From MADRE2 sp964397015 (GTDB lineage Bacteria; Desulfobacterota; Desulfobacteria; Desulfobacterales; Desulfobacteraceae), in assembly GCA_964397015.1 (NCBI GenBank), contig CAYNHL010000017.1, positions 1-40,773 on the forward strand: a stretch of DNA of 40,773 bases, given 5' to 3'. The notes beneath the pieces are model-generated. The model did not search any database, was not told where the DNA came from, and was given only the letters and a program-made list of their open reading frames with translations. The position numbers and the translations under genes were made by a program. Below, piece after piece: positions 1 to 10,100 of this stretch (position 1 is the stretch's first letter; each line of letters starts with the position of its first letter).

Positions 1-179
1 ATGAAAAGGGCAAAGGCGATCAGAATGCTGAAGATCTCGGCGATACTGTGAAACAAAAGAAAACTGTATTGACTGGAGGCATAAAGGCTACCAAGTATGA
101 CAGTACCGGCTGTCGCCCGGAAAAGAGCCTGTTTGTTCAATAATTTTTGAAAATATGTTATTTGCCGGGTGTATTTCAT
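1..179 (-). CDS. MASE3-domain membrane sensor protein, N-terminal fragment
   Basis: An open frame runs on the minus strand from an ATG at 179 to the window edge, giving 59 residues with no stop. After a short basic start it has a hydrophobic helix (about residues 21-35), then YSFLLFHSIAEIFSILIAF. The pattern FH-x-x-AE-x-FS-I-x-I-A-F is the hallmark I associate with MASE3, an integral-membrane sensory domain at the N-terminus of histidine kinases and diguanylate cyclases. The effector domain lies outside the window, so the output (phosphotransfer or c-di-GMP) cannot be told. No good ribosome-binding site is seen before the ATG. It follows the glycosyltransferase operon on the same strand after about 124 bp. 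Domain recognition is from memory of the family; the frame itself was translated by hand. Confidence 0.72.
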   Translation of the reverse strand, partial: MKYTRQITYFQKLLNKQALFRATAGTVILGSLYASSQYSFLLFHSIAEIFSILIAFALF

Positions 180-303
180 GAGTCCAGAATTATAAAAAAG
201 ATTTCACGATATCTTTTTTTAAATCAAATTACCTCGTTTTACAATAAAAACCGGATAATCTTGAAAAGAGATGTGCAGCAGATACACTGAACAGCCCGCT
301 TGA
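180..303. other. AT-rich intergenic region with weak inverted repeat
   Basis: This spacer lies between the glycosyltransferase stop and the MASE3 start. It contains AAAAAAGAT (194-202) and its complement ATCTTTTTT (211-219) around an 8-nt loop. The stem is almost all A:T, so it is at best a weak terminator or opening region. No convincing promoter was picked out. Confidence 0.25.
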
Positions 304-2085
304 TTAAAGAGGATTTACCGGTTTGAACCGGACGCCCTCATCCATAAGAGAGATGTTGGGGTTCAAATAGGGATCTCCTTTTTCAATGGTCTTGCCCCAT
401 AATTGTTTCAGCAGCACCCTGTCGTTTTCTGTCCATGTTTCACAAGGTGTTTTTTCATATTTTTTTTTGAATACAAGCCTGCACCCGGGAACGGCAAGAT
501 GACGAACATTCATCTGTTGTGTCAGTCTCAAAGCAAGCTCGATATCATATCCCATGCTGCTGAAATGTTTATTAAACATCCCGGAGGCAAAGAACAATTT
601 TCTCTGAACGGCCATAAACTGTCTCGGAACAGCCATTACTTCATGATCTATGGCCATCCAGCCCCCATATCCCGGATCATCCGCATTCAGGTCATGATGC
701 CATCGACCGAAGGTGCCGGTCATGCCTCCTGCAAGGCCACAACTGTGCAGCCGGTTATCGTCATAAACCAGTTTGCCGGTGACCAGACCGATCGAGTCGC
801 GAAGGACATGAGGTACAAGGTGTGTTTTCCAGTCCGGGTCAGGGGACAGATCCTTGTCTGCAAAGACAAGAATATCGCCTCCGGCTTCCCTTGCAAGGAG
901 ATTGAGAGTATGGCCGTGGGATTTTCCGGGAACTGCGGAAAGATATTCGCAGCCGGCCCATGGCTGATCCGGCTGGTCTTCATTATCCCGGCCGGTCTTC
1001 AATACTATGACGGTTATGGATGCAGGCGTTTTTATTTTCCTTACGATGCGATTGTAACCCGGAAAGCCGCAAACCGTTCCATCCACGATACCGTCGATTC
1101 CCCTTCTTTCAAGGGTTTTTTCAATAAGGGCCACATCTTTCCTGTGAGCGTCAGGCTTGGCTTCCGGGCCCGAAGCAAGGGATCTGTCATGGATTCTCAT
1201 ATGGTAAAGGATATCGGGAATATGGCAGGTCCTGTCGTTTATTTCCACAGCTTTGAGCAAAAGATCATGGTCCTGGGATCCGTCAAATGAAGAATCAAAT
1301 CCTTTTGCGGCATCAAAAAGCTCTTTTTTGATAACCAGGGGATGGTGTATATAATTGGTCGCCAGAAGCCTGTCCGGAGAAAAAGCGGGTTTGAACCCTG
1401 GGTTTATCCTGATAAGGTTCTGGTCAAACCTGTCTTCATCTGCATATAAAATACCAATGTCTTTTTTATTGTTTTTAATTATTTGTTTGGCAAACAGTGA
1501 GAGGGCATAAGGGGGAAGCACGTCATCATGGTCCAGGAAAAAAAGATAATCAGCCCTGGCACTCTTTGCACCATGATTTGTGGCTACCGAGATGCCGCTT
1601 CTTTTTTTGAGTTTTTTTACATGGATTCGGCGGTCTGATTTTTCAAACCGGGCCAGCATCTTTTTTATTTCCTGGTTCCGTGACGTATCATCGGAAAGGA
1701 TCATCTCCCAGCCGGAATAGGTCTGACTGAGAACAGAATGAATACACATGTTCAGCCATTCGGGCTCCGGGTCACATACCGGCACTATGATGGAAAACAG
1801 AGGCTTTTGTTTTCTGTGGACGATTTTGTGTTCACTTTCTGCCTGGTTTTCCCGTGATTGACACCAGAGGTCATATCCGCCTGATTTCTCATACCCGTTA
1901 AAAGAAACCGGCCTTATCAGGGGAAAATAAAATACGGTGTCCTGCAGTAAACCGGACAGGTGCCGTTGAAGGAATACCTTGAACCGGCCCGGCTTGTCTT
2001 CAGAGGAAAAATAAGAGACCATCCGGAATTTAATTGACTCTTTCAGCCGGACGGTAAAAGGTATGTTAAATTCATTATTTACCAT
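304..2085 (-). CDS. Two-domain GT2 glycosyltransferase
   Basis: Predicted cytoplasmic sugar transferase for a surface polysaccharide (O-antigen or capsule type). The preferred start is the ATG at 2085 (593 residues), because a longer frame to 2196 would run 121 bp into the upstream gene with a Pro/Arg-rich segment unlike coding sequence. About 95 N-terminal residues precede a GT-A fold starting at FSIIVPVCDPEPEW (from residue 97), with the nucleotide-sugar/metal motif DHDD at 185-188. A second GT2-like half (about 360-570) has FADKDLSPDPDW in the DXD place, so both halves may be catalytic or the second may be degenerate. It overlaps the upstream gene by 11 bp, indicating translational coupling; no clear Shine-Dalgarno is visible. 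Donor and acceptor cannot be inferred. Confidence 0.85.
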   Translation of the reverse strand: MVNNEFNIPFTVRLKESIKFRMVSYFSSEDKPGRFKVFLQRHLSGLLQDTVFYFPLIRPVSFNGYEKSGGYDLWCQSRENQAESEHKIVHRKQKPLFSIIVPVCDPEPEWLNMCIHSVLSQTYSGWEMILSDDTSRNQEIKKMLARFEKSDRRIHVKKLKKRSGISVATNHGAKSARADYLFFLDHDDVLPPYALSLFAKQIIKNNKKDIGILYADEDRFDQNLIRINPGFKPAFSPDRLLATNYIHHPLVIKKELFDAAKGFDSSFDGSQDHDLLLKAVEINDRTCHIPDILYHMRIHDRSLASGPEAKPDAHRKDVALIEKTLERRGIDGIVDGTVCGFPGYNRIVRKIKTPASITVIVLKTGRDNEDQPDQPWAGCEYLSAVPGKSHGHTLNLLAREAGGDILVFADKDLSPDPDWKTHLVPHVLRDSIGLVTGKLVYDDNRLHSCGLAGGMTGTFGRWHHDLNADDPGYGGWMAIDHEVMAVPRQFMAVQRKLFFASGMFNKHFSSMGYDIELALRLTQQMNVRHLAVPGCRLVFKKKYEKTPCETWTENDRVLLKQLWGKTIEKGDPYLNPNISLMDEGVRFKPVNPL

Positions 2086-3565
2086 TGTTTTTAACAGGGG
2101 GCAGCAGGCCCCACGGCTGCCCGGTAACGGGATCATAACCCAGTTGCTCAAGAACCGGGGCGGCCTCGGCAGAAGGGGTTCCCATGCCGGGGTCATTTAA
2201 AAATCGAAGGCAGAGAACGGAGGCTGCAGCAAGGGCAAGGGCCGGAGCGGCAAACGATGCGACCGCTGCTGTAAAAGGCCTGCAGGCGGCAAGATACAGA
2301 CTGCCGGAATGAAAAAAGGCGGCCTTTCTTCCGGCCATGCTGGTAGGACGTCGCGGGAACATTACGGCATCGGTTATCACCAGGTCGTAATTCTCTTTTG
2401 TTTTCAGCTTCAAAAGCGTTTTCACCAGTCCCGTAATGCCGGGTTCCCTGCCATAAACCCTGGAAAAATTATTGTTTTTCTGGAAAATTCCAGTTCTGTG
2501 CTCATCACACAGGATATCCACCTTGAGGTGTTTTTTGTCGATCATGGTTCCTATTGTATCGAGGATATCCTGGATGCAGGTTTCCATGGTGATGTCTATG
2601 AGAACAGACTTTATCCGGTTTTCCTTAAACCACCCGGTGGTCAACACACTGCGGTTTTTTCCGAAAGGGACGGGCTTTTCCCATTTCCCGAAAAGGTGTG
2701 TCAAGGAATCCTTGAGAACCGATTTCAAGGTTTTGAAAATCTCCGTGTCTCCGTTTGCAATACTGGTAACCATTTCCCTGATAATTCTGAAAACAGCAAA
2801 AAACAGGGATATGTTTTTTTTTCTTCCATTTCTTAATCGGGACAACATGTACAATCCATTTCTCTGGAAATAATAAAGTCTCATGGGAGAAAAGGGCTTT
2901 GACCATGGGAAATCATGAATTGCCCTTGCGGTTGTGACACATGCTCCTTTGCCGAATTTTTTCCTGAGCCTTATACACCAGTCCACATCGTCGCTGAAAA
3001 TAAAATAATTCCAGTCCATGACACCTTCCTGCCGGATGGCATCTCCTCTTACCATCAGACAGCAGGCGCTGGCATAATCGATATCAATTGTCTCCGGGAG
3101 CATGGGCTTGATGGAAAAACGGTTCCAGGCCTGAACAGGCATACGGCTTGAAAAATCAACCCCTCCGCCTGTTTCCTGAAGCATGTCGGGTCTTGATGAA
3201 ATATAAACCGCAGGTGCGGCGAAAACATAATCTTCGTGAGTATCCAGAAAATCGGCAAGCTTGTCTATGCAGTCTTCATCAGGCAGGGCGTCGTCATCAA
3301 TAAGTACAATATACTTGCTTTTTGACTGCAGTGCAGCCAGAACGGCACAATTGAAACCGCCCGTGCCACCGAGGTTATGACGGCTTTCAATCAGGGTCAG
3401 GTTGGAAAATTTTCCTCTGATAGCTTTGCCGGTTCCATCGGATGAAGCGTTTTCTGTCAGAAAGACAGGTATTTTCAAGGACTCCAGCCGCTTTAAAAGA
3501 GTTAGAACTGCCTCCTTCTTGTTGAACGATACAACGGCCGCAGCTACTTTGGGCCTGTCATTCAC
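2075..3565 (-). CDS. GT2 glycosyltransferase, GlfT2/rhamnosyltransferase-like, with C-terminal extension
   Basis: The N-terminal ~250 residues are a GT2 domain of the type seen in galactofuranosyl- and rhamnosyltransferases: VVSFNKKE near the start, NLGGTGGFN at 64-72, the metal-binding DDD at 90-92, and SDDVDWCIR (191-199) carrying the probable catalytic acid, followed by H217. The start is GTG at 3565, overlapping the preceding stop as GTGA, so the two genes are translationally coupled. After residue ~250 there is an unusual ~240-residue extension: a Rossmann-like stretch (VLIDITMETCIQDIL) and, near 415-455, an Ala-rich hydrophobic segment long enough to cross the membrane, then a Pro-rich tail. 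Membrane anchoring is inferred. It probably acts with the following GT2 gene on one glycan. Confidence 0.85.
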   Translation of the reverse strand: MNDRPKVAAAVVSFNKKEAVLTLLKRLESLKIPVFLTENASSDGTGKAIRGKFSNLTLIESRHNLGGTGGFNCAVLAALQSKSKYIVLIDDDALPDEDCIDKLADFLDTHEDYVFAAPAVYISSRPDMLQETGGGVDFSSRMPVQAWNRFSIKPMLPETIDIDYASACCLMVRGDAIRQEGVMDWNYFIFSDDVDWCIRLRKKFGKGACVTTARAIHDFPWSKPFSPMRLYYFQRNGLYMLSRLRNGRKKNISLFFAVFRIIREMVTSIANGDTEIFKTLKSVLKDSLTHLFGKWEKPVPFGKNRSVLTTGWFKENRIKSVLIDITMETCIQDILDTIGTMIDKKHLKVDILCDEHRTGIFQKNNNFSRVYGREPGITGLVKTLLKLKTKENYDLVITDAVMFPRRPTSMAGRKAAFFHSGSLYLAACRPFTAAVASFAAPALALAAASVLCLRFLNDPGMGTPSAEAAPVLEQLGYDPVTGQPWGLLPPVKNNGK

Positions 3566-6500
3566 TGGGTTTCAACCTCCGAAACCATTATGGACCCGCC
3601 AAATATCGGGGGTGCGCCTGACAAAATTCCCAAGTTGTCAGAGGCCCATACCACAACGATATAGCTGCCTGCTTCTGAAAACCTGTAGGCACAGCTGGAT
3701 GACACAGAGAAATCCTGAATGATCTGGTAATTGTTGTTGGGATCATAGCTGTCTGTTCCGTAGCCTGGAATCAGGTCAAACCGGTAATAGGTAGTGGCTG
3801 AACAATTGTTCACTGCCTCTGCCGTTATGGTGACAAGCTCTCCTTGCTGTACGCTTTGTCCGGTACTGAAATCAAGGCTGGAGATCCTGATGCATGGAGA
3901 CGACGATATACTGTCGGAAACCGTGATGGATCCGCCCATAATCTGGGTATAACCTGACGAAAAGCCATTGGTTGGCGATGCCCAGGTTACAAGGATATAG
4001 CTCCCGGTTTCACTGAACTGGCGGGAGGCTGTTTTGGATTGTGAAAAATTCTGGATAATTTCAAAATTGCTGTTGGGATCATAGCTCCCGGTACCGTAAC
4101 CGGGAATCAGGTCAAACCGGTAATACATATTCCGGTTGTCGCTGTCAACAGCATTGGCAGAAAAAGTTACAGTATCCCCGCTTTGTATCATTGAAGACGA
4201 CCCCACACTCAGGTTCGTTGATATGCCGGTACCGTAAGGATAAAATCTTACGGCCCAGTCATCGGAAAAATCGGGAATGGAAAAGGTGAAACTTTTGTTT
4301 GAAACCGACGCGGTTCTGATGTGAGCGGGCACTGTCTGGTCTGGGGATGTTTTCCAGAATTCGGCTTTCAACGTATCGTAATCAGCATCGATTCCTGAGA
4401 CGGTAAATGAAGCGCCTGAAATAATAGACTCAACAGTGCTGTTTTTATCGTTTTTCAGGTATACAAGCCCTTTTTTTCCGTCCGTGCAGCCCGTTGCGTT
4501 GATGTTTGCCGTTGTCCCGGAAATCTCAAGGTCTTTGCTCATGTGCCGGGAATTGAAATCCGAAAAATCGAAAATCGGGGAGGTGCTTGAATTTTCGACA
4601 AAGGCGGAAATAGTTTTCTGCGTTCCATGCATATTGTCCGAAAGGTGCAGGCGGCTGGAAAAAGCCCTCACTCCTCCCTGCATCCGGATACCCGGGCCGG
4701 CCGCACCTCCTGCAAGCTCTGAAAACCATAGACAGGTAGTGATGAGCTCATCGTCTTCTTCCTGGAAGGAGGAAAAGTATGATGGATTGGAAGGATCGGG
4801 CATCCACCCGTCGGAAGGCCCCCATTCTCCATTCAGGACTGGCTTGTTATGAAGTTGATTGGTGGTGAACCAGGAGATGGCCCTGGACTGTTCCTTGAAA
4901 ACGGCTGTATCGATGTGAATGGCCGGATTGTTCCAGGGTTCCCTGTTCCCGGGGAAATAAAGATGGGGTAAAGACGCGTCGATAAGGCTGCTGTAATACC
5001 CGAAATCTGCAAGCGCACCTCTCGGATCAAGACTGGTGGTTGATGATACAATCATCCTGGTGCTATCGAGGGTTCTGATATAGGCTGCAAGTTCTTCAAT
5101 GAAGGCGACCCTTGTTTTTGCATCTGTGTTGGCGTCAGGGTCTGAAAGCGTCCATTCAAAGGAATCCCATTCATTGAGAAGTTCGTATCCCATCACTGCG
5201 TCCGCGTAGCCGCTGGACAGGATAACGCTTATGACCCATTCCCACCTGGCCTTGGCCATGTCGAGTACCGAATCATCATGAAAAAATGAATTGATGTCAG
5301 TGAGGGGGCCTCCATTGGAGGAAGACCATGCCGTTCTGGATAAATAATCATCATAATAAAAAGTATCAAATGGATTGATCAAAAGATAAATATTCCGCTC
5401 GGCACACAGCTTCAACAGATCTACCAGAAAATCCCTCATGTCTTCGTTGTAGGTTCCTTGTGGAAACTCGATCCAGTAAGCGCCGTTTGATCCGTTGAAA
5501 TTGCCGTTACCGGAGACATCCAGGGAGAAATCCTCCAGGAAAATCCGCATGGTATTGATTCCGTTGGCCTTCAAGTTATCCAGATAGGAAGTGACGGTTT
5601 CCAGGGCATTGGTTTCAGAGGAATAATCCCATAATGTGCTTCCAGTCCAGACAAGACCGGGGTAAAGGTGTCTGACCGCCCCGTCCTGCAATAAAAAATG
5701 ATGGCCGACCGGAATGAAGTTGGCCCCATCCTCTCTTATAAAATACCTGCCTCCCGGAGCAGGGAAGACTCCGCCTTTATAGCTGGTTTCACTGATACTG
5801 GTGCTGAACGCCGAAATGGATGGTGTAGTGATTGGTCCGGCAGTTGAGGCATTTGAGTAATTTTGTGCTTCATCAAAAGACTTGATTGCAAAATAATAGG
5901 TGGTCCCGGGTTCAAGTCCCATGATTCGTGCACTCATGCTTTGGCCCGACCAGGAATGATGGGATAAATTCAGAGGCCATTTTGCCGCCTGAGAAAAATT
6001 GCTTTCATTTATCACATTTTTTGAATATCTGATATCAAAACCGGCACAATCTCCAGCATTTCCGTTATCCCCGGCTGACGTCCAGTTCAGTTTGACTGAA
6101 TAGGGACGAAGTTCTGTAGTGGTTATCGTCCCCACTGAACCAGGTGCCGTTGTATCGTTGGCGGAATGGAACTGAAGCACTATATAGGAATCGGGTCCGG
6201 TCAGGCCGGACTGGGATGAATGCTCCTGGCTGCATTTGAGTTCGACGTATTCATCAAGACGGACAGGGGTGGTAAATCTCAGGCTGGCGGGTTCAATATC
6301 TCTATTGTCTGACCAGTCCCGTGTTCTGCCGGTATCGTCCGAAATCACGATCGCGTTGATTTTCATCCAGTCGCCATCAGAGGGTGCGCTTCTTGAAATC
6401 GAAGTCCAGGGAACAGCCACTTCCATGCTGTAGCCCGTATCTGTATCAGATTGATCATTAACCGTCCCGTAATACTGAACCGCATAGCTCAACCCTGAAG

Positions 6501-7053
6501 GCATTACACCGGGGGCAGTGACACCGGATGCGCCTCCGGCCCCGTCCCCTTGATTGAAGCTGCGCCTTGATACTATGCCGGAACCATTTTTAGGATCTGA
6601 AATATTTCCGATATTCAGGGCAAGGAAGCGGTCCGACCCGGTCAGAAAAGTTCCGCCCGAGTTGTCAGGGTCAAAGTACCATTCAATGGAATCATCGTCG
6701 TAATGTTCCCAGTATTCACCTTCGCCAGATCCTCCGCCATCAGCCCATAGAGCCTGGTCTTCCACATAGGCGCCAAGATAAAGAAAATCGTTGTCATGGG
6801 CAAAATACAAGTAAATTCCAAGTTTATCATGAAAAGCCCGGCTCAGACGAACAACATGTTCTGTTGGCCACTCTTCTTCTGAAATAACTCCGTCAATTGT
6901 GGGCACTTTTTCCAGGCAGGTTATTCTCAGGGGTTCCTGCCCGGCATGAACCATGCTGACCACGCTGAAAGAAAACATCAGCAAGATAAGGCATGAAACT
7001 GATGCCAGCATTTTACCGGCGTTCAATTTATTGACTGTCATGATACTTTCCAT
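3562..7053 (-). CDS. Secreted multidomain GH5-like glycoside hydrolase
   Basis: A 1163-residue exported protein. Residues 1-38 form a signal peptide ending VVSMVHA. Residues ~42-270 look like a CBM9/DOMON-type carbohydrate-binding domain (VPTIDGVISEEEW, YLYFAHDNDFLYLGAYVED). A fibronectin type III domain follows (~305-410). Residues ~430-780 resemble a GH5-clan TIM barrel: IYLLINPFD, GYELLNEWD with probable acid/base E628, and KPVLNGEWGP with probable nucleophile E743. The C-terminus has two homologous ~100-residue beta modules (about 948-1046 and 1057-1158), each with YYRFDLIPGYGT and SETGSYI or SEAGSYI. An internal ATG at 7041 has GGAAAG just before it and may be the true start. It is coupled by GTGA to the next glycosyltransferase, suggesting a role in trimming or assembling the operon's glycan. 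The substrate is unknown. Confidence 0.8.
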   Translation of the reverse strand: MESIMTVNKLNAGKMLASVSCLILLMFSFSVVSMVHAGQEPLRITCLEKVPTIDGVISEEEWPTEHVVRLSRAFHDKLGIYLYFAHDNDFLYLGAYVEDQALWADGGGSGEGEYWEHYDDDSIEWYFDPDNSGGTFLTGSDRFLALNIGNISDPKNGSGIVSRRSFNQGDGAGGASGVTAPGVMPSGLSYAVQYYGTVNDQSDTDTGYSMEVAVPWTSISRSAPSDGDWMKINAIVISDDTGRTRDWSDNRDIEPASLRFTTPVRLDEYVELKCSQEHSSQSGLTGPDSYIVLQFHSANDTTAPGSVGTITTTELRPYSVKLNWTSAGDNGNAGDCAGFDIRYSKNVINESNFSQAAKWPLNLSHHSWSGQSMSARIMGLEPGTTYYFAIKSFDEAQNYSNASTAGPITTPSISAFSTSISETSYKGGVFPAPGGRYFIREDGANFIPVGHHFLLQDGAVRHLYPGLVWTGSTLWDYSSETNALETVTSYLDNLKANGINTMRIFLEDFSLDVSGNGNFNGSNGAYWIEFPQGTYNEDMRDFLVDLLKLCAERNIYLLINPFDTFYYDDYLSRTAWSSSNGGPLTDINSFFHDDSVLDMAKARWEWVISVILSSGYADAVMGYELLNEWDSFEWTLSDPDANTDAKTRVAFIEELAAYIRTLDSTRMIVSSTTSLDPRGALADFGYYSSLIDASLPHLYFPGNREPWNNPAIHIDTAVFKEQSRAISWFTTNQLHNKPVLNGEWGPSDGWMPDPSNPSYFSSFQEEDDELITTCLWFSELAGGAAGPGIRMQGGVRAFSSRLHLSDNMHGTQKTISAFVENSSTSPIFDFSDFNSRHMSKDLEISGTTANINATGCTDGKKGLVYLKNDKNSTVESIISGASFTVSGIDADYDTLKAEFWKTSPDQTVPAHIRTASVSNKSFTFSIPDFSDDWAVRFYPYGTGISTNLSVGSSSMIQSGDTVTFSANAVDSDNRNMYYRFDLIPGYGTGSYDPNSNFEIIQNFSQSKTASRQFSETGSYILVTWASPTNGFSSGYTQIMGGSITVSDSISSSPCIRISSLDFSTGQSVQQGELVTITAEAVNNCSATTYYRFDLIPGYGTDSYDPNNNYQIIQDFSVSSSCAYRFSEAGSYIVVVWASDNLGILSGAPPIFGGSIMVSEVETQ
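3580..4212 (-). repeat. Tandem duplication encoding two ~100-residue C-terminal modules
   Basis: Two adjacent homologous segments (about 3916-4212 and 3580-3885) encode modules sharing YYRFDLIPGYGT, SYDPN, IIQ-FS, FSE-GSYI and GGSI-VS. The identical PGYGT core and conserved spacing indicate a within-gene duplication. The modules may be beta-sandwich anchoring or binding domains; no named family was recognised. Confidence 0.8.
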
Positions 7054-7183
7054 TAAGTTTGGTTAACATCACCAGGAATTACCCTTAAAGCAGCAACCAT
7101 CAGGGATTTTCATGATTTCAACAACGATTGTAACGGCTATATTATTAGCTTGAATGTATGGCAAAGGCAATCTTTTTTTAATT

Positions 7184-10100
7184 TCAGCTTGCTGGTCTTC
7201 CTCGGACATGCTTCATGAAATCCTCTGACAGCACTGTCTCCAGCCGGAAGAGGAGTTCGTCTGCGTCGTCCTTTGAAAAAACAGCCGGCGGTTTGATTTT
7301 CAGTACATTTTGGTCGCCTCCGTCCGTGCTCATCAAAATACCGAGCTCCTGCATGCGGTTGGCAAGGTAGCCTGCTTTTTCACCCAGGGGACGTTTGTTC
7401 TCGTCAACCAGCTCAAATCCCAGAAACAGTCCCTGTCCCCGCACATCTCCTATAACCGGAAATGCATGCTGCAGTTTTTTGAGTTCATCTTTCAGGTAAC
7501 TGCCGACCTCAAGGGCGTTTTCACGGAGTTTTTCATCCTCGATCACCCTGAGTACTTCCAGGCCGATAGCACACGAGACCGGATTGCCTCCAAAGGTGTT
7601 GAAATATTCCATGCCGTTGGCAAAAGCGTCGGCCACAGCCCGCGTGCAGACCACAGCTGCCAGAGGATGACCGTTTCCAATGGGTTTTCCGATGGTGACG
7701 ATATCCGGCACCACACCGTGCAGTTCAAATCCCCAGAATGCGTGTCCCAAACGTCCGCATCCAACCTGCACCTCATCTGCGATACAAAGGCCGCCGGCAT
7801 TTCTCACTTCGGTATAAGCTGTTTTCAAATACCCCTCGGGCAGCTCAATCTGCCCGCCGCAACTGATGATGCTCTCACATATGAACCCGGCAACGCCCCT
7901 GCCGAGGGCATGAATTTTTTCAACCTGCTCCTTGACATGGGCGGCGTACTTTGGACCGGTTTTTTCGCCCCGGTACAACCCCCTGAAGGAATCGGGCAGC
8001 GGCACGATATGGGTGTGCTCCGGTGCGCCTTTTCCGCCCCTGCCGTCGAATTTATAGGAGCTGACGTCGATGCAGCCGCTGGTGTTGCCATGGTATCCGA
8101 TCTCAACGGCTATCATGTCTTTTTGTCCGGTGAAGGCTTTTGTCATGCGCAGGGCCAGTTCATTGGCCTCGCTTCCGGAATTCACGAAATGGACCACTGA
8201 CAGGTCCGGGGGAAAGGTCTTGAGCAGTTTGCCGGCAAACCGGTTGATATTGTCGTGCAGGTAGCGGGTGTTGGTGTTAAGCACGGCCATCTGCTCCTGG
8301 CCGGCCTTGACCACCCGGGGATGTTCGTGCCCTGCATGGGCCACGTTGTTCACAGTGTCAAGGTATCTTCTCCCGGTATCATCCATGAGAAAGGCGCCTT
8401 CTCCCCTGACAATCCTGAGAGGGGTGTCATAGGCCAGGCTCAGGCTTTTACCCAGGTGGTTCTTCCTGAAATCAAGCACCTGGCTCACTGTTTTCACCGG
8501 CACTGGATCGAGGGCGGGTTCCTTGAAAAAAATATTGGGGTCGGGGCAGATGCTTTTCCAGACATTCAGCTGGGCGGGAAATGCTGTTTCAGGAAAATCA
8601 TGCCGGTTTCCGGCCATGTCCAGCATGATCTGAAAATGCAGGTGGGGAACCTGGCCGCCGTTTTCCGAGGCAGGGCCTACATGTCCTATAAGGGTGCCTT
8701 TTTCAATCGGCTGATTTTCTTTGATCTGTTGAAGGGAAAGGGTGTCCAGGCGGCGGTACATGCTGTAAAACAAGGGGCCGTTGTCAGGCCGGTGGGCCAG
8801 GATTATGGTAGGGCAGCCCCCGCTGCCATTGTCCTGTAAGCTGAATACGGTTCCATCAAAAGGTGTGTAAACCCCGGTTCCAGGTGCAACCCAAAAATCG
8901 ATGCCAAGGTGGGCGGTGCGGTATTCAGGACCGTTGGCCCCTTCTTTTCTGAAAGCGCCTGTTGAATGGCAGGGGCGGTATTCCAGGTAGCCGCCCGCCA
9001 GGATCGTGTTTTCATGCTGTTTTTGCAGCTGCTGCAGCTTAAAGGAAAAATAATCGTTGTCCGTGTAATGGGCTGCATGGCCCAGCCATGTGCTGCCCGC
9101 GCCCAGGTCCACCTTTTGTACCATGGGCTGGTTATCCTTGCCGTTTCCTTTGGGTGAAACAAGATCTTGAAGGCGCACACGCCTTGTTAATGCCCAGTTT
9201 GAAAAATCCTTTTCACGGGGATGGGGAGAAAATCCGCAGGCATTCCGGAAACTGTAACAGGCCAGGTTCTCATCCACTGTTTTCCATTTTTCCAGTACGT
9301 CCCAGGCAGCGTTTTCACTGATCAGAAGATAACGGTTGTCAGGCTCTTTAAGCCGGTTGACAGCCGAATGGGTTACGCTGATCACAAGGCGCATGGCAAC
9401 AAGGGTATGAAGCAGGGAAAGCTCTTCAGCCTGCAGGACGAATTCCCGGTGATACCCCTGTACAACGGGCAGGGCTGCCGCCAGGACGTCAGGCTTGTTC
9501 ATGACCGCGTAGGCCACGGCCACGGCCAGGTCATTGACGGTCTGTGTATGGACCGCATCTCCATAATCTATAATGGCTTTGACTTCAGGATTCAGCAGGT
9601 CACCGGTAACAACGACGTTGTTATCATTGACATCATTGTGTACCACGCTCTTGCGCAGGCACTGGTAGTCGTTTTGAACCTTCTGGAATTTTTGCTGGAA
9701 AAAAGCCAGGATCTCCTGCCGGTTTTCCGGAAACAGGCTGTTGTGTTCACATGTCCAGTCCGCCTGGGCAACATCCCAGGAAAGCTGCCGGTGTGCCATC
9801 TCGTGATCAAAACCCTGCAGCGCTTTTGTCAGCAGTCCTGCCTGCCGGCCTAGGCTGTGCAAAAGAGAGTAACGGTGGGGGGTTACAGCTGAAAGCAGCC
9901 TGCCGTCGATCCATGAAAGCAGTCGTACCAGTCGCAGGTCGCCGTTTGCATCCGTAATCCTGTTGATACGGTCGCCATCGATACCTGGAATCACGGCCGG
10001 GGAAATGACCGGTACGCCGCTTGCCGCAACATGGTCCAGAAGTGCCTGCTGAAATTTCAGGTATGATTCTGTCATTTCCGGCCGGCTGATTTTAAGAATA

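Noticed and set aside
403..1290. 295-codon plus-strand frame opposite the glycosyltransferase
   Set aside because: The minus strand encodes clear GT2 motifs through the whole stretch; the plus frame has no recognisable domain.
2086..2196. N-terminal extension of the two-domain glycosyltransferase
   Set aside because: It would overlap the upstream gene by 121 bp, with a composition unlike the rest; the ATG at 2085 is a better start.
7310..8200. 296-codon plus-strand frame opposite the PLP domain
   Set aside because: It mirrors the conserved class III aminotransferase core and has no motif of its own.
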